Assembly: GCA_015680685.1 (NCBI GenBank)
Contig: MNCI01003467.1
Span: forward strand, 2,440-66,439
DNA length: 64,000 nucleotides
Origin: Gnetum montanum
Taxonomy: Eukaryota > Streptophyta > Gnetopsida > Gnetales > Gnetaceae
Direction: 5' to 3'
A program made the translations under genes and the position numbers. This document shows, one piece after another, positions 44,064 to 54,894 of the stretch. The notes beneath the pieces are model-generated. The model was not told the origin of the DNA, ran no database searches, and worked only from the letters and a program-made list of their open reading frames with translations. Within the stretch, counting starts at the first letter, position 1; each line of letters opens with the position of its first letter.

Positions 44064-44531
44064 TTAAACTTGAATCCTAAAGAAAATATTGCAATTCAAA
44101 AAAGAGAAGAAAGAGCTATGATTTCTATGTAAGATTTTGCTCAATTTAAAGCTTTACCAGGTCCATCTCATGTTAAGAAAGAACAACATGAAAGAGTAGG
44201 ATTTGAAAAAGGAAAATTAATGAGAAATATGTCTAACAAAATAGTGAAGCTTGAAAAAGTCTTGGCAAGAATTAATATCAAGGAAGAAAGGAAAAATAGA
44301 AAGCATAAACATCAAGACACTAAGTTAGCAGAAGAAGAGGATGAAAGTGACCTTATTATATCCAACTTTCTTGATATTGAATCTGATAATGAGTTATCTA
44401 GTGTTCATTATGCAAGTAAATCTTCTAGCAATGGATCTAGCAATACTTATTCTCTATCAAGTTTTGAAGAAAATATGTCTTCAGATGAGGAATGGAATAA
44501 CAATGAGGAAAATGGATATAATATCCGATAA
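44064..44531 (+). pseudogene. D Gag C-terminal extension
   Basis: This continues the gag frame after a stop: 'NLNPKENIAIQKREERAMIS', a stop, 'FAQFKALPGPSHVKKEQHER', then an open stretch 44220-44531 with a basic helix ('KLEKVLARINIKEERKNRKH') and an acidic Ser-rich tail ('EEEDESDL', 'SSNGSSNTYSLSSFEENMSS'). No CCHC zinc knuckle is visible, which is unusual for gag. Confidence 0.65.
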
Positions 44532-44689
44532 AAATAAAGATTAACTACTTCTAGACCCCCAAATGTTATTACTAATCCATCTACTAAGAGAAAAGCTTTT
44601 GACCAAATAGAAGAGATAAGAATAAAGGTAAAGACAATCAAGTAGAGCAAAGCACACCAAATTAGTCTTTTAATAAATGGATAAAGAGA

Positions 44690-45466
44690 CCAAGATTTAT
44701 TGGTGATGGAGAGTATGATTTGATTGAAGACCTTAAACATGTCAAGGTCAATATTAGCTTTTATCAGTTGCTTCAAATAGGAGATCAGCAAAGAAAGGCT
44801 TTAGAGTTCATTAAAGGCAAAAGGAGAGTTAGAGAATTAGAGTTAAGTTATGTGTCTAATAATGATGAGAAATTAAAGACCTCGTATAATAAGGAAGCTC
44901 CTCCTTTTCTTTTGATAATGAAATTAAAGGATTTACACAATTGTTTGGTTGATTCTAGAGCTACGTCTACTATAATGCCATTGTCTATATGTAAGAAACT
45001 TGGTTTGATTCTTGAAAAATCAAATAAAAAGATTGTTCAAGTGGATAAAAGTAGAGTAAAGATTGTGGGTCAATTACCAAATGTTCTATTGGAAATTGCT
45101 TCTAAACCCCATGTCAAAAGTAGAGTAACTATTCAAGTGGCAAATATACTAGATTCGCATAGTCTCTTATTGAGTAGAAGTTGGAGCAAGAATTTCTTAG
45201 GTTACATATCAACAGACTATTCTCACATGAGGTTACCTTGGAAAAGAGAACCAAATCAAATATACATCTATAGTGAACCTTTCATGATTGATAACATTAC
45301 TTCAAATGGAAAAAGTAAGATGGTTGAAAAATTAGGTGTTGAAAACAAAATTTGTACACTCCAAGAAAATGAGAATTCATTTGAGAAAGAAGATGAGAGG
45401 ATTGCTGAAGAAAAATCTCAAGAAGATCAAGTTGCAAGCTCCAACAAGCCAAAAAATAGTAGATAG
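44690..45466 (+). pseudogene. D aspartic protease
   Basis: An open frame of 248 codons from 44720. It begins 'YDLIEDLKHVKVNISFYQLL', a segment often found ahead of plant Ty3 proteases. The active site reads 'CLVDSRATSTIMPLSICKKL': the Gly of D-S-G is Arg, so catalysis is probably lost (GGA/AGA transition). It continues 'VQVDKSRVKIVGQL' and 'LLLSRSWSKNFLGYISTDYS' (the ILGRxW-like segment), then an acidic tail to 45466. Gag and protease are separated by stops at 44532-44690. No RT follows. Confidence 0.8.
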
Positions 45467-45744
45467 ATTGCTTATGAGAAGGTTAGAGATATGAGGATTC
45501 CTACAAGAGTAATCCTCATCATTCTCTCTCAAAAATAGTCTATGAATAAAGGACTCGATAATGTACAGTTTGTTGTTTTTGTTAAGAATGAGTTTTTTAT
45601 ACCATCAAACCTTATGTTTGATGGGAATTTTCATCCAAAAAGATTTATCTTTTCAACTAAAAAAAGTTTAATAAAGGCTTCAAGTATAGTTCAGTTTTAA
45701 AATGGGATTTGCATAAATTTCTTTAGCTTTTTAAGGGGCAGAAA
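45467..45744 (+). other. D 3' untranslated region and polypurine tract
   Basis: A short tail without a recognised frame. AAGGGGCAGAAA (45733-45744) is a good polypurine tract directly before the TGTTGG LTR start. Confidence 0.75.
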
Positions 45745-45959
45745 TGTTGGCACATTTTGGCCATTTCATTGAATAGGTTGGCATGATAAAATTGATTAAA
45801 AGTTTTTAGAAAGAAAAACGAGGAAGCCATAGGTAAATTTGGGGCAAATATTTCAGGCAGATAGAACCCTAAACCACAATTATCATTTTCTCCTGGAACT
45901 TGCAAAAGAAAAATAAGATCTCCTTCAATCATCTACAGTATATAGAGAGTGGAGTCTTC

Positions 45960-46461
45960 ACATAAAAGGGAAAAAATGCAATCGGGTTTCTAGCGCATAT
46001 TTCACAGAGCACCAGGGCATGGTAGAGAAATCCATGGAGACATAGTAGTAGCAATCCAATAGGCTCTGGAATCTTTGATTGATCAAGGATCCACGTGCAA
46101 AATCATGGTTCCCAACAATTTTTCGATAGGCTTCTGGCCTATCTATTTGAGCTAATATCCGCTGGAATCGGGGGAGGCCATGGACTGCATGCCTAGATTC
46201 AACCGATTCAGCATGGGCAGAAACCTACATCTACAAAAGAAAAAATGGTCCAAAAATTACAAGCCCGTTATAGCAGCCATGGCTACCAAAAGCATGACCA
46301 CTGAAATTTTCACTCTTTCCATGCTTGTGTAGAAGAAGAAAATATTCACAGATGTGTGAAGCAACCAAGCCACAGACCAAAGCATTGAACAAGGGCAGAT
46401 TCGGGGTTTTTTCTGTAATGGGCAGATACTTTTGGAAGGTTCTCACCATGTGATCTATCAT
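45960..46461 (-). pseudogene. Unidentified coding-like sequence in D U3
   Basis: On the minus strand a 76-codon frame (46231-46461, 'MIDHMVRTFQKYLPITEKTP' onward) is followed, after a stop, by about 80 codons without a stop containing 'HGLPRFQRILAQIDRPEAYR' and 'NHDFARGSLINQRFQSLLDC'. The amino-acid mix looks like a real protein. I do not recognise it, and it may be another captured exon or chance. Confidence 0.3.
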
Positions 46462-46484
46462 GTCGATTTCAGCAAAGTGCTAAA

Positions 46485-46730
46485 GCCATCATGGAAAAAG
46501 GGGCTAGAAGCATGGTCTACAGAGGTGTTCTTGAAGATAGTAAGATCATTGCAGTGAAAGTTCTCAAAATGAAGATCTCAGTTTCGGATTCCAAATATCT
46601 CAAGAGAGAGCTCTTCACTCTGGGTTGTAGGGTTGCATCAAGCACAGGAATCTTGTCAAGGTGGTGGATTACAATGTTAGGGTCTAAATCTGCACAAATG
46701 TCTAGAAATGATTCCTAGTACGACTCATAC
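46485..46730 (+). pseudogene. Receptor-like protein kinase fragment (ATP-binding lobe)
   Basis: From 46491 the frame reads 'KGARSMVYRGVLEDSKIIAV' (Gly-rich loop then the V-A-V-K lysine in 'AVKVLK'), and 'SKYLKRELFTLG' with the alpha-C Glu. After a one-base frameshift near 46632, 'IKHRNLVKVVDYNV' follows. The 'HRNLVKV' wording is typical of plant leucine-rich-repeat receptor kinases. Only about 75 residues of the N-lobe remain; there is no catalytic loop. It sits in the U3 of the D LTR in the element's sense direction. Confidence 0.8.
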
Positions 46731-47470
46731 ATATTATTGAAAGGGAAGCTGAACAGATCCATGCCTCTGGTTCCAATACTGATTCCTTTTGAATGGTCTC
46801 TCTTGTACTCATCCCTAATCATGTAGCATGACCTACGCTTGTCATGCTCCAGTCTGACGTAATGCCTGATCATCTCTAGAAGCAGAGGAAACCCTCCTGC
46901 AATTTTTAGGAAAAACTCAAAATCTACTTTGCTAATTTTGTCAATGCAGGATCCCAATTCCTTTTGCAAAAGAGCCACAAAAATCTCATGATTCAGGGGC
47001 GTGACTTCGAATGGCTTTGCATCTCTGGGATTTTGGATATCCGGATCTTCACGGGCATTCATATTGCGAGCAGTGATGAGAATCATGAGGTTCCAGAGCT
47101 CTCCCATTTCCAGAACGTTGTCAATGAAGATGAAGTAGATGACTTAACTAAAGTAATGGTGCAGAGCCATTTTACCTTCTATTGGGGATGCGAGTTCTAC
47201 CCATTCTTGGTTGGGTTCTGCAAGTTGGTCCAAAAGGCTCTTCTACACCTTGGTCAAGCTCAGTTTTCTATTGGCATGATCGAATAACACAACTTTGCAG
47301 AAAATGTACTCATCCATTTCTATGGCTGCGTACACCACCTCTACAATGGTGGATTTTCCAATGCCCCCAAAATGCCACAAAACTACTGCCACCATGCTCT
47401 TGTCGCTATCCGGTTCCAAAATTTCTATTGCTATGTTCATCGATTTCTCTATCACAACTGTTTTGTTCCC
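46715..47470 (-). pseudogene. NB-ARC (NBS-LRR resistance gene) fragment
   Basis: On the minus strand from 47455: P-loop 'HFGGIGKSTIVEVVYAAI', then 'LLDQLAEPNQEW', kinase-2 'YFIFIDNVLEM', RNBS-B 'LMILITARNMN', 'VTPLNHEIFVALLQKEL' and the GLPL-type motif 'GGFPLLLEMIRHYVR'. These are the NB-ARC motifs of plant intracellular immune receptors in the right order over about 250 residues. Two stops interrupt it. No TIR, coiled-coil or LRR region is present. The 3' end meets the kinase fragment near 46.72 kb. It lies antisense to D, in its U3. Confidence 0.88.
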
Positions 47471-47559
47471 AATTTTTGCACAGGGAAATCAAATAAAATA
47501 TGTTATGACACTAAAAAGAAAAAAAAGGTTATGGGCCAACTATTCTAAATCCCATATGA

Positions 47560-47815
47560 ATTGAACACTTGTCAATTTTAACACTACCATGGTGGTTGTA
47601 ACTAAATAGGACACTTGGGAACCATAGCTTTTTAATCTTTGAAGTGGTTGTAACTACATGACACTTGTCAACTACAACTTTTTTATCTCCATGGTGACCA
47701 CTTGGAAACTGAATGAAGACACTTGGCAACTGAATGAAGAACTTGGAAACTGAATAGGACACTTGTCAACTATAGCTTTTTTGTCTCTATGGTGGTTATA
47801 ACCATCCAAAATAGT
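47560..47815. repeat. Tandem repeat upstream of the D promoter
   Basis: Three to four diverged units of about 60-70 bp, each with ACACTTGtCAACTaTAgCTTTTT and CCATGGTGGTTgTAAC parts, plus shorter ACTTGGAAACTGAAT units, occupy the end of U3 just before the TATA box at 47842. Such sub-terminal repeats often act as LTR enhancers (inference). Confidence 0.75.
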
Positions 47816-47841
47816 TGTAACTTACCTAACTACCTTTGAAC

Positions 47842-47853
47842 CCTATAAAAAGG
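47842..47853 (+). promoter_or_regulatory. D LTR TATA box
   Basis: CCTATAAAAAGG, a consensus plant TATA box, about 30 bases ahead of a likely start near 47880. Confidence 0.7.
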
Positions 47854-49469
47854 CTTCAGTGATCACAAAGGTGAGGCAATACAACACACTTGGGAGACTC
47901 GGGAGCTCTCACTTGGAGACACACTTTGGCTCTTGGAAGAGCATTGTAAAGAAGAAATTGTGAATGATTGCTTGTAAGATGGCTTGCTAAAGAAAAGATT
48001 TCAGCCTCTTTGTCATAATCCTGTGAGTTATGTTTTATTTTTATTTTGTTTAAATTGTCTAGCTAGTGGTTTAGATAGTATCATCCTTGGCAAGTAATTT
48101 TGGGATTTTTAGATTGCTTTTATTGTTCTTGTTGCATAATTGAAAATTTCTATTAAAATTTTGCCATAGAAGTGCTTGTGTTTGAAAGTCTTAAGAGCAT
48201 TTTAGTAGTGAATTTGGTTATTGTGCAACGTATAAGAACCTCTATTGAGATTGTTGTAAGAGAGCCTCTACTTGTAGTCATGCCATTGAATGATTCAATA
48301 GTCAAGAGGGTTCAGAAAATCTTTGGTATTTTGATGGGACCAAAATAGTTTATTTTTATCTTTAATATGAATCTTTGTGGCATTTCAATCAGAAATTATC
48401 AAGTATTTTGAAGGTTCTGTTGAATGCAATTGTTAACATCCATTATCGAGCCAAAATAGAGTCTCGTACGTGATAGTTTACGTAGTAATTTTTTGGTAGC
48501 ATAGTAGGATTGTCTTGAAGAAATTGCTGATTTGGACCTTGGAAGTTTGAACAATTCATAGTTATTGAATTTGGGATAGCTTTATTACAAAGTGTTTACT
48601 CATATCATTTTACCTTGTTTAAATATTTGAGATCTTTACACAAATCTGCTTTCTTTTTCTCTTATCTCTAATTTCCATTGAATCTCACTCTATTTCTAGT
48701 TTTCTTGTGGAACTTTCTCTTTCTTTGGGGAAAATTAGAAGTAGATTTGTAAAGTTGTGCTCAAATGTTTTTACAAAATTTTATTTGTTACAAGTAGGTA
48801 TTATAAGGACTGCATAGACTAGGAAATTGAACAAAATAGGAACTCTCAACAACTCACAGTACTTGGCAAAGTTGGCTGAATCTCTTTAAGATAAGTCATT
48901 TGTAGTTTACACACAACACAATCATTTCATATTTCACAACCACACATTGCAATAGCACACACACATACTCACATTAACTACTGAGTCTATTTGGAGGTAT
49001 CTAGGCCTTGGTGTTGCCAGAGACTAGCAGGCAACTAAATCCTATTCGAGGACACTCGTTGGTGGTCGCATCCCAAATGGTCGCCAACACTATCTAGCAT
49101 ATAATATCCAACATACACAAAAATATAATGAGGGGTAGACAAAACAACATAGTGATTGCCACTATAATGAAAGAGAATAAGACAACCACCTAGGGGCTAA
49201 GAAGAAATCAACCTAGGTCCCCTGCTTACAACAAAAACAACCAATCTTCAATATCAGGGGCATCTACATTGACTACATCAAGGTCCAACTTTAAGTAAAA
49301 TGACTAATTAAAATACACTAGGTTACCCTTAAAGACATTAGAACTGCTAGATCAACTATTGTAGAGTGGGAGGATATAGTATAAGGAAATGATAGAAACA
49401 CCAAAAAGAGGCATGAGAGGTTATGTGAAATAGCCAAAGATCCCACTTGAGTAATCAAAAATGATGCTT

Positions 49470-50000
49470 TGGTGCCTAGTTATTTTAAGCTTGACTATTT
49501 ATGTCACTATCATTAGTTTCTAGATCATGATACTAAATTTTGTCATGCATTAAAGTATGACATGCAAAAGATGATAGAAAAGAATGAATTGATTCTTGAC
49601 ACCTCCAACTAGTTAGGCCCCAAAACTAGTTCATGTATATTTATAGGGATCCATTGAACTCTAACAATGAACTATATACCATAGTAGTGTTCAATGTGAA
49701 TAACAATGAAGGGCTTGTGAGGGAAGTATTTGTTATTCAAGTACATCCTCACAACAAAAGGGTTTCTTTATCTTCTGTTAGTTCAAGGCTCTACTTTGTT
49801 GTAAGGAGCCTGTTACCAATACCCTCCAAGGATCCTTTCATAATCCAAGTGTCTCCCATTTCTATTACAACTAAGTCGACCTACATAACCAAACAACAAT
49901 CCCTTGTGGTGGCCAATGTAACAACTTCTTTCTCCCAACCAACAAATAACAACTAGAAGTTACCAACCAAAAAATGGAAGAAGTTTGCACAAAAGCCCAA
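49470..50000 (+). pseudogene. B3 Gag zinc-knuckle region
   Basis: 'YLCHYH-x-FLDHDTKFCHAL' with 'KYDMQKMIEKNELIL' (about 49493-49600) lines up with the B1 knuckle 'CDYHQFCGHNKN' and its 'IDQGKLVLD' neighbour. The following open frame 49633-49956 ('DPLNSNNELYTIVVFNVNN') matches B1 'DPLSANNVGYTINTIGIDD'. The expected Gly of the knuckle is Asp. Confidence 0.75.
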
Positions 50001-50519
50001 GAACAATAAGCAAGCCAATGGATGGAAGGAATGGGACTCACTAAAGCCCACTCCCATATCATCTATGCCCATGGCCTTAACTACCTAGGCTAGTTCAACT
50101 AGTATACCACAGGAGAAACCTAAGTTCCAACAAAAAGGAAAAGAGGCTAGGCCAACAGGCTAATCATGAAGTTCACATTTTAGGGTGCATGGAGGAACTC
50201 CAGAATAATAAGAACAAAAAACCCATCATGAAAAACAAAAACTTCCTAAATGCGGTGAAACAGGTTAAGTAGTCATTGAAACAGAAAATTACAACCTTGA
50301 GCTTGTATGACCTTGTCATGACTTCTATTACACATCATGAAGCACTAGTTAACATGTTAGCCTCCATCCCTATTAGCAAGGACATCCTTGATAATGAAGA
50401 ATCCATCCATGCAATAATGGTCCCTTCTTCACCTAGATAAGCAAGATCAACATCACTAGCATTTTTTGACAGCAAAATCAAGACAAACCCCTAGAATAGT
50501 GAAGTAACCAAGGTGACCC

Positions 50520-51150
50520 TCTTCATAACGATAAGGGTTGGATAATATAAGGTCCATTGGGTGCATTTCAATGATGGGACAGCAACAAATATTATACCTT
50601 ATACCATTTTTAAGCATTTGGACCTAAGAGAGAAAATGCAATATAATGACTTTAACCCTTAAATCCTTTAATGGATCACAAGTTGCTGTCAAAGGCTTCA
50701 TCTCCTTAGATTTTGTGGTAGGGTAATAATTCCCCACAATGTCCAACTTCTTGGTCGTAGAGGAAATGCCAAGATTCAAAATTATCCTAGGATGACTGTA
50801 ACTAGCTTAATTATGAGCTGCGTCTTCACCTATCGACCAAGAAATTCACTTGCCTTACGAGGGAGGTGAAATAATCATTCATAGCAATAGTGTGGTTCTC
50901 CTAGTGGATAATAATGTTGATGTAGAATAGGGATCCAAAGTGGGGTTTTAGGAAGAAAATCTTACTATTAGCTACAAAATCTATGATCTAAAGGTAGAAA
51001 AAGAGGCCAATGGAAACAATGATGAACCTATTGATGCACCATGGGGAGAGCTCCCATTTAACATCATTAGAAAAGGTGATAGGGAATACAATCTTCTGCA
51101 ACATAGGTTATATACATTTCCTAATCTCTCAAAAATTAGGAAACATTTGC
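50520..51150 (+). pseudogene. B3 aspartic protease
   Basis: Readable segments are 'VKGFISLDFVVG', 'VVEEMPRFKIILG', 'ASSPIDQEIHLPYEGGEIII' and, at the end, 'YTFPNLSKIRKHLHK'. They match the B1 protease, including its tail. The active-site region near 50560 reads 'HFNDGTATNIIP'-like residues after a frameshift. Stops are frequent. Confidence 0.75.
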
Positions 51151-51394
51151 ATAAATGATGTATTCCCTTGATCCTCCTATCCTATGTACTCATTCCCATG
51201 CAACACTTATAGCCTTTTAGCCTAGTTTACATTTTACCTTTGCTTTATGTTAAGTTTAGATTTGCATATAGCTTGAAGTTTACTTTGGTTTTGCATTTTT
51301 ACTTTAATGCCTTTTCTTTTCTTTTTCTTAAAAACAAAAATGTTTTAAAAACTTTAAAACTAGAAATTCAATATTTTTTTTTATGTTTTCCTTT

Positions 51395-51515
51395 CCTACA
51401 AAGTTCGCCATGGCCTAAAACTGGCAAGAACGTATGGTCCACGAAGGCCTTAAATTGGCAAAAATGTGATGGCTATGGCCTTAAACTGGCAACTACCATA
51501 TGGTCCACCATGTCC
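51395..51515. repeat. GGCCTTAAACTGGCAA tandem tract after the B3 protease
   Basis: About four units of CATGGCCTaAAACTGGCAA / GAAGGCCTTAAATTGGCAA. It is the same sequence type and position as B1 36330-36560 in element sense, which shows the tract is an inherited part of the family. Confidence 0.75.
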
Positions 51516-51960
51516 TAAAACTAGTAAACAAATTTTTAGCTTGTTTGAATTTTAGTCTATAGCCTTATTTCTTAGCTATTTCAACCTTTTATTGCACTAT
51601 AACTAGAGTAGCCAACTTGTCCTTAAAACCACAATTATAACATAAAACCTTAAACATTGTAATATGCATAAAACTATAATGCTAGAGTGATATAACCAAA
51701 GCTGAAAGTTAAACATAAAAGTAAAATGTTTACAACATAATCGCCATGGCCATGTGGGGTGGCAAAAATGTTTAAAAAATAAATCAAAATTAATAAAACT
51801 TTTTACAACTAAATAATTGACTAACATCAACCATAATAACATCAATATCAAGCATGACCAACAATAGAATAACTAAAAATAGACAATTGAGGGTAGTAGA
51901 GGGTAATTGGAGGAGGAGGTAAAGGGTTATTTTCACCTTCACCACTAAGGCCATTGGTAT

Positions 51961-53525
51961 TGTAGCGATCGAAAATGTTGGTGCCTGGAAACACTAAGAG
52001 GTTGTTGGGTGAATAGTTTTATCCTAGGATCCGTGTGAGGGTCGTGCTAGATAAAATTGAAGCAAAGTGCCTTGAACGGTCTGGTCGATTAGACAGGGAC
52101 TTAATCAGTGTAACTTAACCTTATGTGAATGTTGTTTTAAGTGTGAAATGCGCAAGGTAAAATCAATAATCAATAAATGTAGAAATAAAAGAAATAATGC
52201 CAGACAACGATAATAATGAAGAGATAATAGAATAGACTGGGGTAAGAAATGCACCACTGCAAAGTCTTGATTTCGATTCTTTGCCTTGTTTGAAACTATA
52301 TAACAAGTTATGCAATGCCGGAGCCACACCGAGAGTTCAAGAATAACCAGAACACTCAAAATGTGCCAACTATGCCTTTGAGTATGAACTTAAAAGCCAA
52401 TTGCAAAAAAGCCAATGTGAATAATGCCAATGCAAAAAGCTAATGCAAAATGCCAACCCAAATTGCCAACTGCAAAAAATTACTAAAAATTGCCAACTCT
52501 TTGGATGTTGCTCATTGAGGTATTTATAGGGCTAGGAGCAAGTGTGAAATGAGGTATGGATGCCACGTCTCCTAGACCCACAAGATGCTGACATGCCCGT
52601 ACAACATAGATGTGCAAAATTGGCTGTGAACTTGCTACACTACAACCATGTTGTCAAAAATGCTCATGCTAGAATCTAGTGTCAAAAATGCAAGCAAGAA
52701 ATGAAGCATATTGAAACAGTGTAGCTACTTGCTACGTTGTGCTACACTATGTAGCGTAGCACAACGTAGCCATTGGTTTGTAAAAAAGAAACTTGTGTTG
52801 AAGTCACTAGCTTTTTCTAAAAGCTTTGATGCCTACTAGGTTAACCTTTGAAGCATTTCATTGATTTGCATCTTTGCTATGCTATGCTATGGTACATAGC
52901 ATAGCATAGCATAGCAGCCAATGTGACTTGCATTTTTCAGAATTGCGAGGTTTCATGCGAAAACGTTGCTTGTGGTTCGAAGACTAACTATGATAGGGTA
53001 GCTTTAGAAACCACAATGCTGTTAGATGCAGTTCTTTTGCCTAAATAGATTGGTAGAGGATTCTTTGCATGATTCTCCCTTGATACACTATGTAGCATAG
53101 CATAGCATAGCACCCTACATCGATAGAATTCTGATTTTACCTTATGTGAACATCTTGCTAAAACTTCTAGTCAGGCACTTGATTGATGTTTTGAAGGCTT
53201 GCTACTCTACGCAGTGTAGCATAGCATAGCAAACTTCTCCACTTAGAAAATTTGTTGAATTATTTTTCCCATCCTGAGAACCATCGACAACTCCTAGCAT
53301 GGTTGTTGAGTAGACTATCAGCTAGGTGAATTTTCTAGGTGGGCAGGCTGGAGAGTCCATTGTGCCTACCAGTCTTGGGAGTAGTAAACTTGCCAAACTG
53401 CATAGTCTAACCTCAGTGTCTATACTTTTTGGGGAAATTTTCATGACGCTACACTTGTGGAAGTCCTTGCCTAAACTCCAAGACCCTGGTGAAGCAAGAG
53501 GGTCTTGAAATTTTATGGTGTTTCA
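51961..53525 (-). repeat. B2 3' LTR (1,565 bp)
   Basis: The plus strand begins TGTAGCGATC and ends GGTGTTTCA, homologous to 23082-25435 but about 800 bp shorter. A minus-strand TATA box (complement of GGTATTTATAGGG) is at 52519-52531. Palindromes at 52731-52770, 52876-52910, 53090-53117 and 53205-53232 fall in U3. Confidence 0.85.
52731..52910. repeat. Two perfect long-arm palindromes in B2 U3
   Basis: GCTACGTTGTGCTAC (52731-52745) pairs with its exact inverse complement at 52756-52770 (10-base loop). GCTATGCTATGCTATG (52876-52891) pairs exactly with 52895-52910 (3-base loop). Such stems could form cruciforms, or hairpins in RNA. Confidence 0.85.
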
Positions 53526-54894
53526 ATGGTCCCACTTTGTCAACATCTAGAGGATGGGCCCAAGAGATGCCAACAAAGAATATCAAACACCATGGAATAT
53601 GAGACGCTAACATCACTCTTTAGTGATTGTTAAGATGTCACTTAGCTACACTTGAGAGTGCTAGGATAGTCATGTAGGGAAGGGGGAAAGGGTGGAGCTG
53701 CGAAGATAGTTTCGAGAAGGGAAAGAAGTAGTAATGTGGTCCCTCGTTGGAGTGCTTGTGAGGGAGTTGATATGCATGGGCATCTTTTTCTTTGCAAGAT
53801 TCTGATGTCTCATTAGAATGCTTAGAGACAGTCATTGTGAAACAACTTATGTGTTATTTGTTTTGGCCATGCTTTTTTTTCTTGAGCTTTTTCTCTTCTA
53901 CACTTTTCTTTTGCTGCTTTGCCGTGTTCCTCTGCAAATAGCCTTGTTGTTGTAGGATAGGTGTTTCCTCCCCAGGATGAGTTTCATTACATCCACATGG
54001 GACTTTGACCTACCTACAGATGCTTCCCATATGGCAATTTTCATTACATACATCGTGGACTTTGTGGTTGAGCATATGGGAGGGCTTTATAGGTATAGGG
54101 AGAATTCATAAAAGAGGGGTTTGACAGGGAGAATTTTGGGTGTAAGGAATGAGGTAAATGAGGTTAAGGGGGAGGATAGGATGTGTAATCCCAAGCAGCC
54201 AAGCTAGTCAGGATGACCACCTTGGAACGATGTAGTGTCCTATTGCTTTGGTGAAACACACCTTTGATCGACAGCCCTTTGACACATACCCTGCAAACAT
54301 AATAGAGAGCAAAATAGAAGAAACAACCATCAAGAAAAATGAAGGAAAAGGTATTACTTTCTTTGGATGATGTTGAAGCAACGGACTTTCTTGTTGAGGC
54401 ATGCAACATCCAAACCAGAAAGGCCAGTAGTAGCTTTGGCAACATCAGTGTGTAGAGGTTGGTATTGAGGAGGGTAGGAATTACGATGATGCAAGTGCTC
54501 AGGATTCCCTGCCCATGGTAAACATTATGCACTTCAGCTATAAGGTGAAAGGCCTAATAGCTAAATATCTTTTGGGCCTAATAGCAAGGGCTGAAGGGTA
54601 GCAACTTTGTGGATGGGCGACAATAGTGCTGGGACTCCAAGAATAGGCCCTGACCATGGAAGCTATTTCTAGGACAACAGGCCATGATGACAGTAGCTCC
54701 TGAAGGTCAAGAAGATGTCAAACAACATCTTTGAAGGATCAGAAAGATGCCAAGGGAAGTGGCATTGCATATATTCTAGATTGTGTTTTCTTGGCATCAT
54801 GAACTGCATTTTGGAACTACCACATCCCACCCCGTGTTGGCACTGCACACACTCGCTTATTTGTAGAGTCATGGATGCATGCTAAGGGCGCTAT
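53526..54894 (-). other. B2 polypurine tract and 3' untranslated region
   Basis: The minus strand reads ACAAAGTGGGACCAT before the LTR start. The rest is non-coding and collinear with B1 25436-26894. Frames such as 54164-54532 on the minus strand are not kept in B1. Confidence 0.65.

Larger units (their letters stand above)
42571..49089 (+). mobile_element. D: gag-protease-only Ty3-type LTR element with a gene-carrying LTR
   Basis: The order is truncated 5' LTR (42571-43157), primer site, gag, protease, polypurine tract and a 3,345-bp 3' LTR (45745-49089). There is no RT, RNase H or integrase, so it would depend on another element's enzymes. Its frames are far better preserved than those of families A and B, and the LTR parts differ by only about 8 % by eye (around 45 of 587 bases, mostly C/T and G/A). 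It is therefore probably the youngest element here. The U3 of its 3' LTR contains pieces of host genes. Confidence 0.85.
45745..49089 (+). repeat. D 3' LTR (3,345 bp) with captured gene fragments in U3
   Basis: It starts TGTTGGC after the polypurine tract and ends GCCAACA, a perfect 7-bp inverted pair. A TATA box (CCTATAAAAAGG) lies at 47842-47853, making U3 about 2.1 kb. Within U3 are an unidentified minus-strand coding-like run, a receptor-kinase fragment (+) and an NB-ARC fragment (-), then a tandem repeat. R-U5 (47880-49089) is ordinary and shared with the 5' LTR over its last 587 bp. The 5' LTR is truncated, so whether the cargo was in both LTRs cannot be told here. Confidence 0.8.
49090..51960 (+). 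mobile_element. B3: gag-protease fragment of a B-like (Tat) element
   Basis: On the plus strand the fragment runs from the gag C-terminus through the protease to a TAGTTTAAGG-type tract and is then cut at 51960 by the B2 LTR. Its left edge meets the end of D at 49089. The order protease-tract agrees with B1 36560-37420. It has many stops. Confidence 0.8.

Noticed and set aside
47182-47496. Plus-strand frame of 104 codons, Cys- and Pro-rich
   Set aside because: It lies antisense to the NB-ARC motifs, which appear in correct order on the minus strand.
48503-49089. A short 587-bp LTR for element D
   Set aside because: A polypurine tract and TGTTGGC start at 45745 pair with the GCCAACA end, and a TATA box at 47842 lies between. 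The 587-bp match is only what survives of the 5' LTR.
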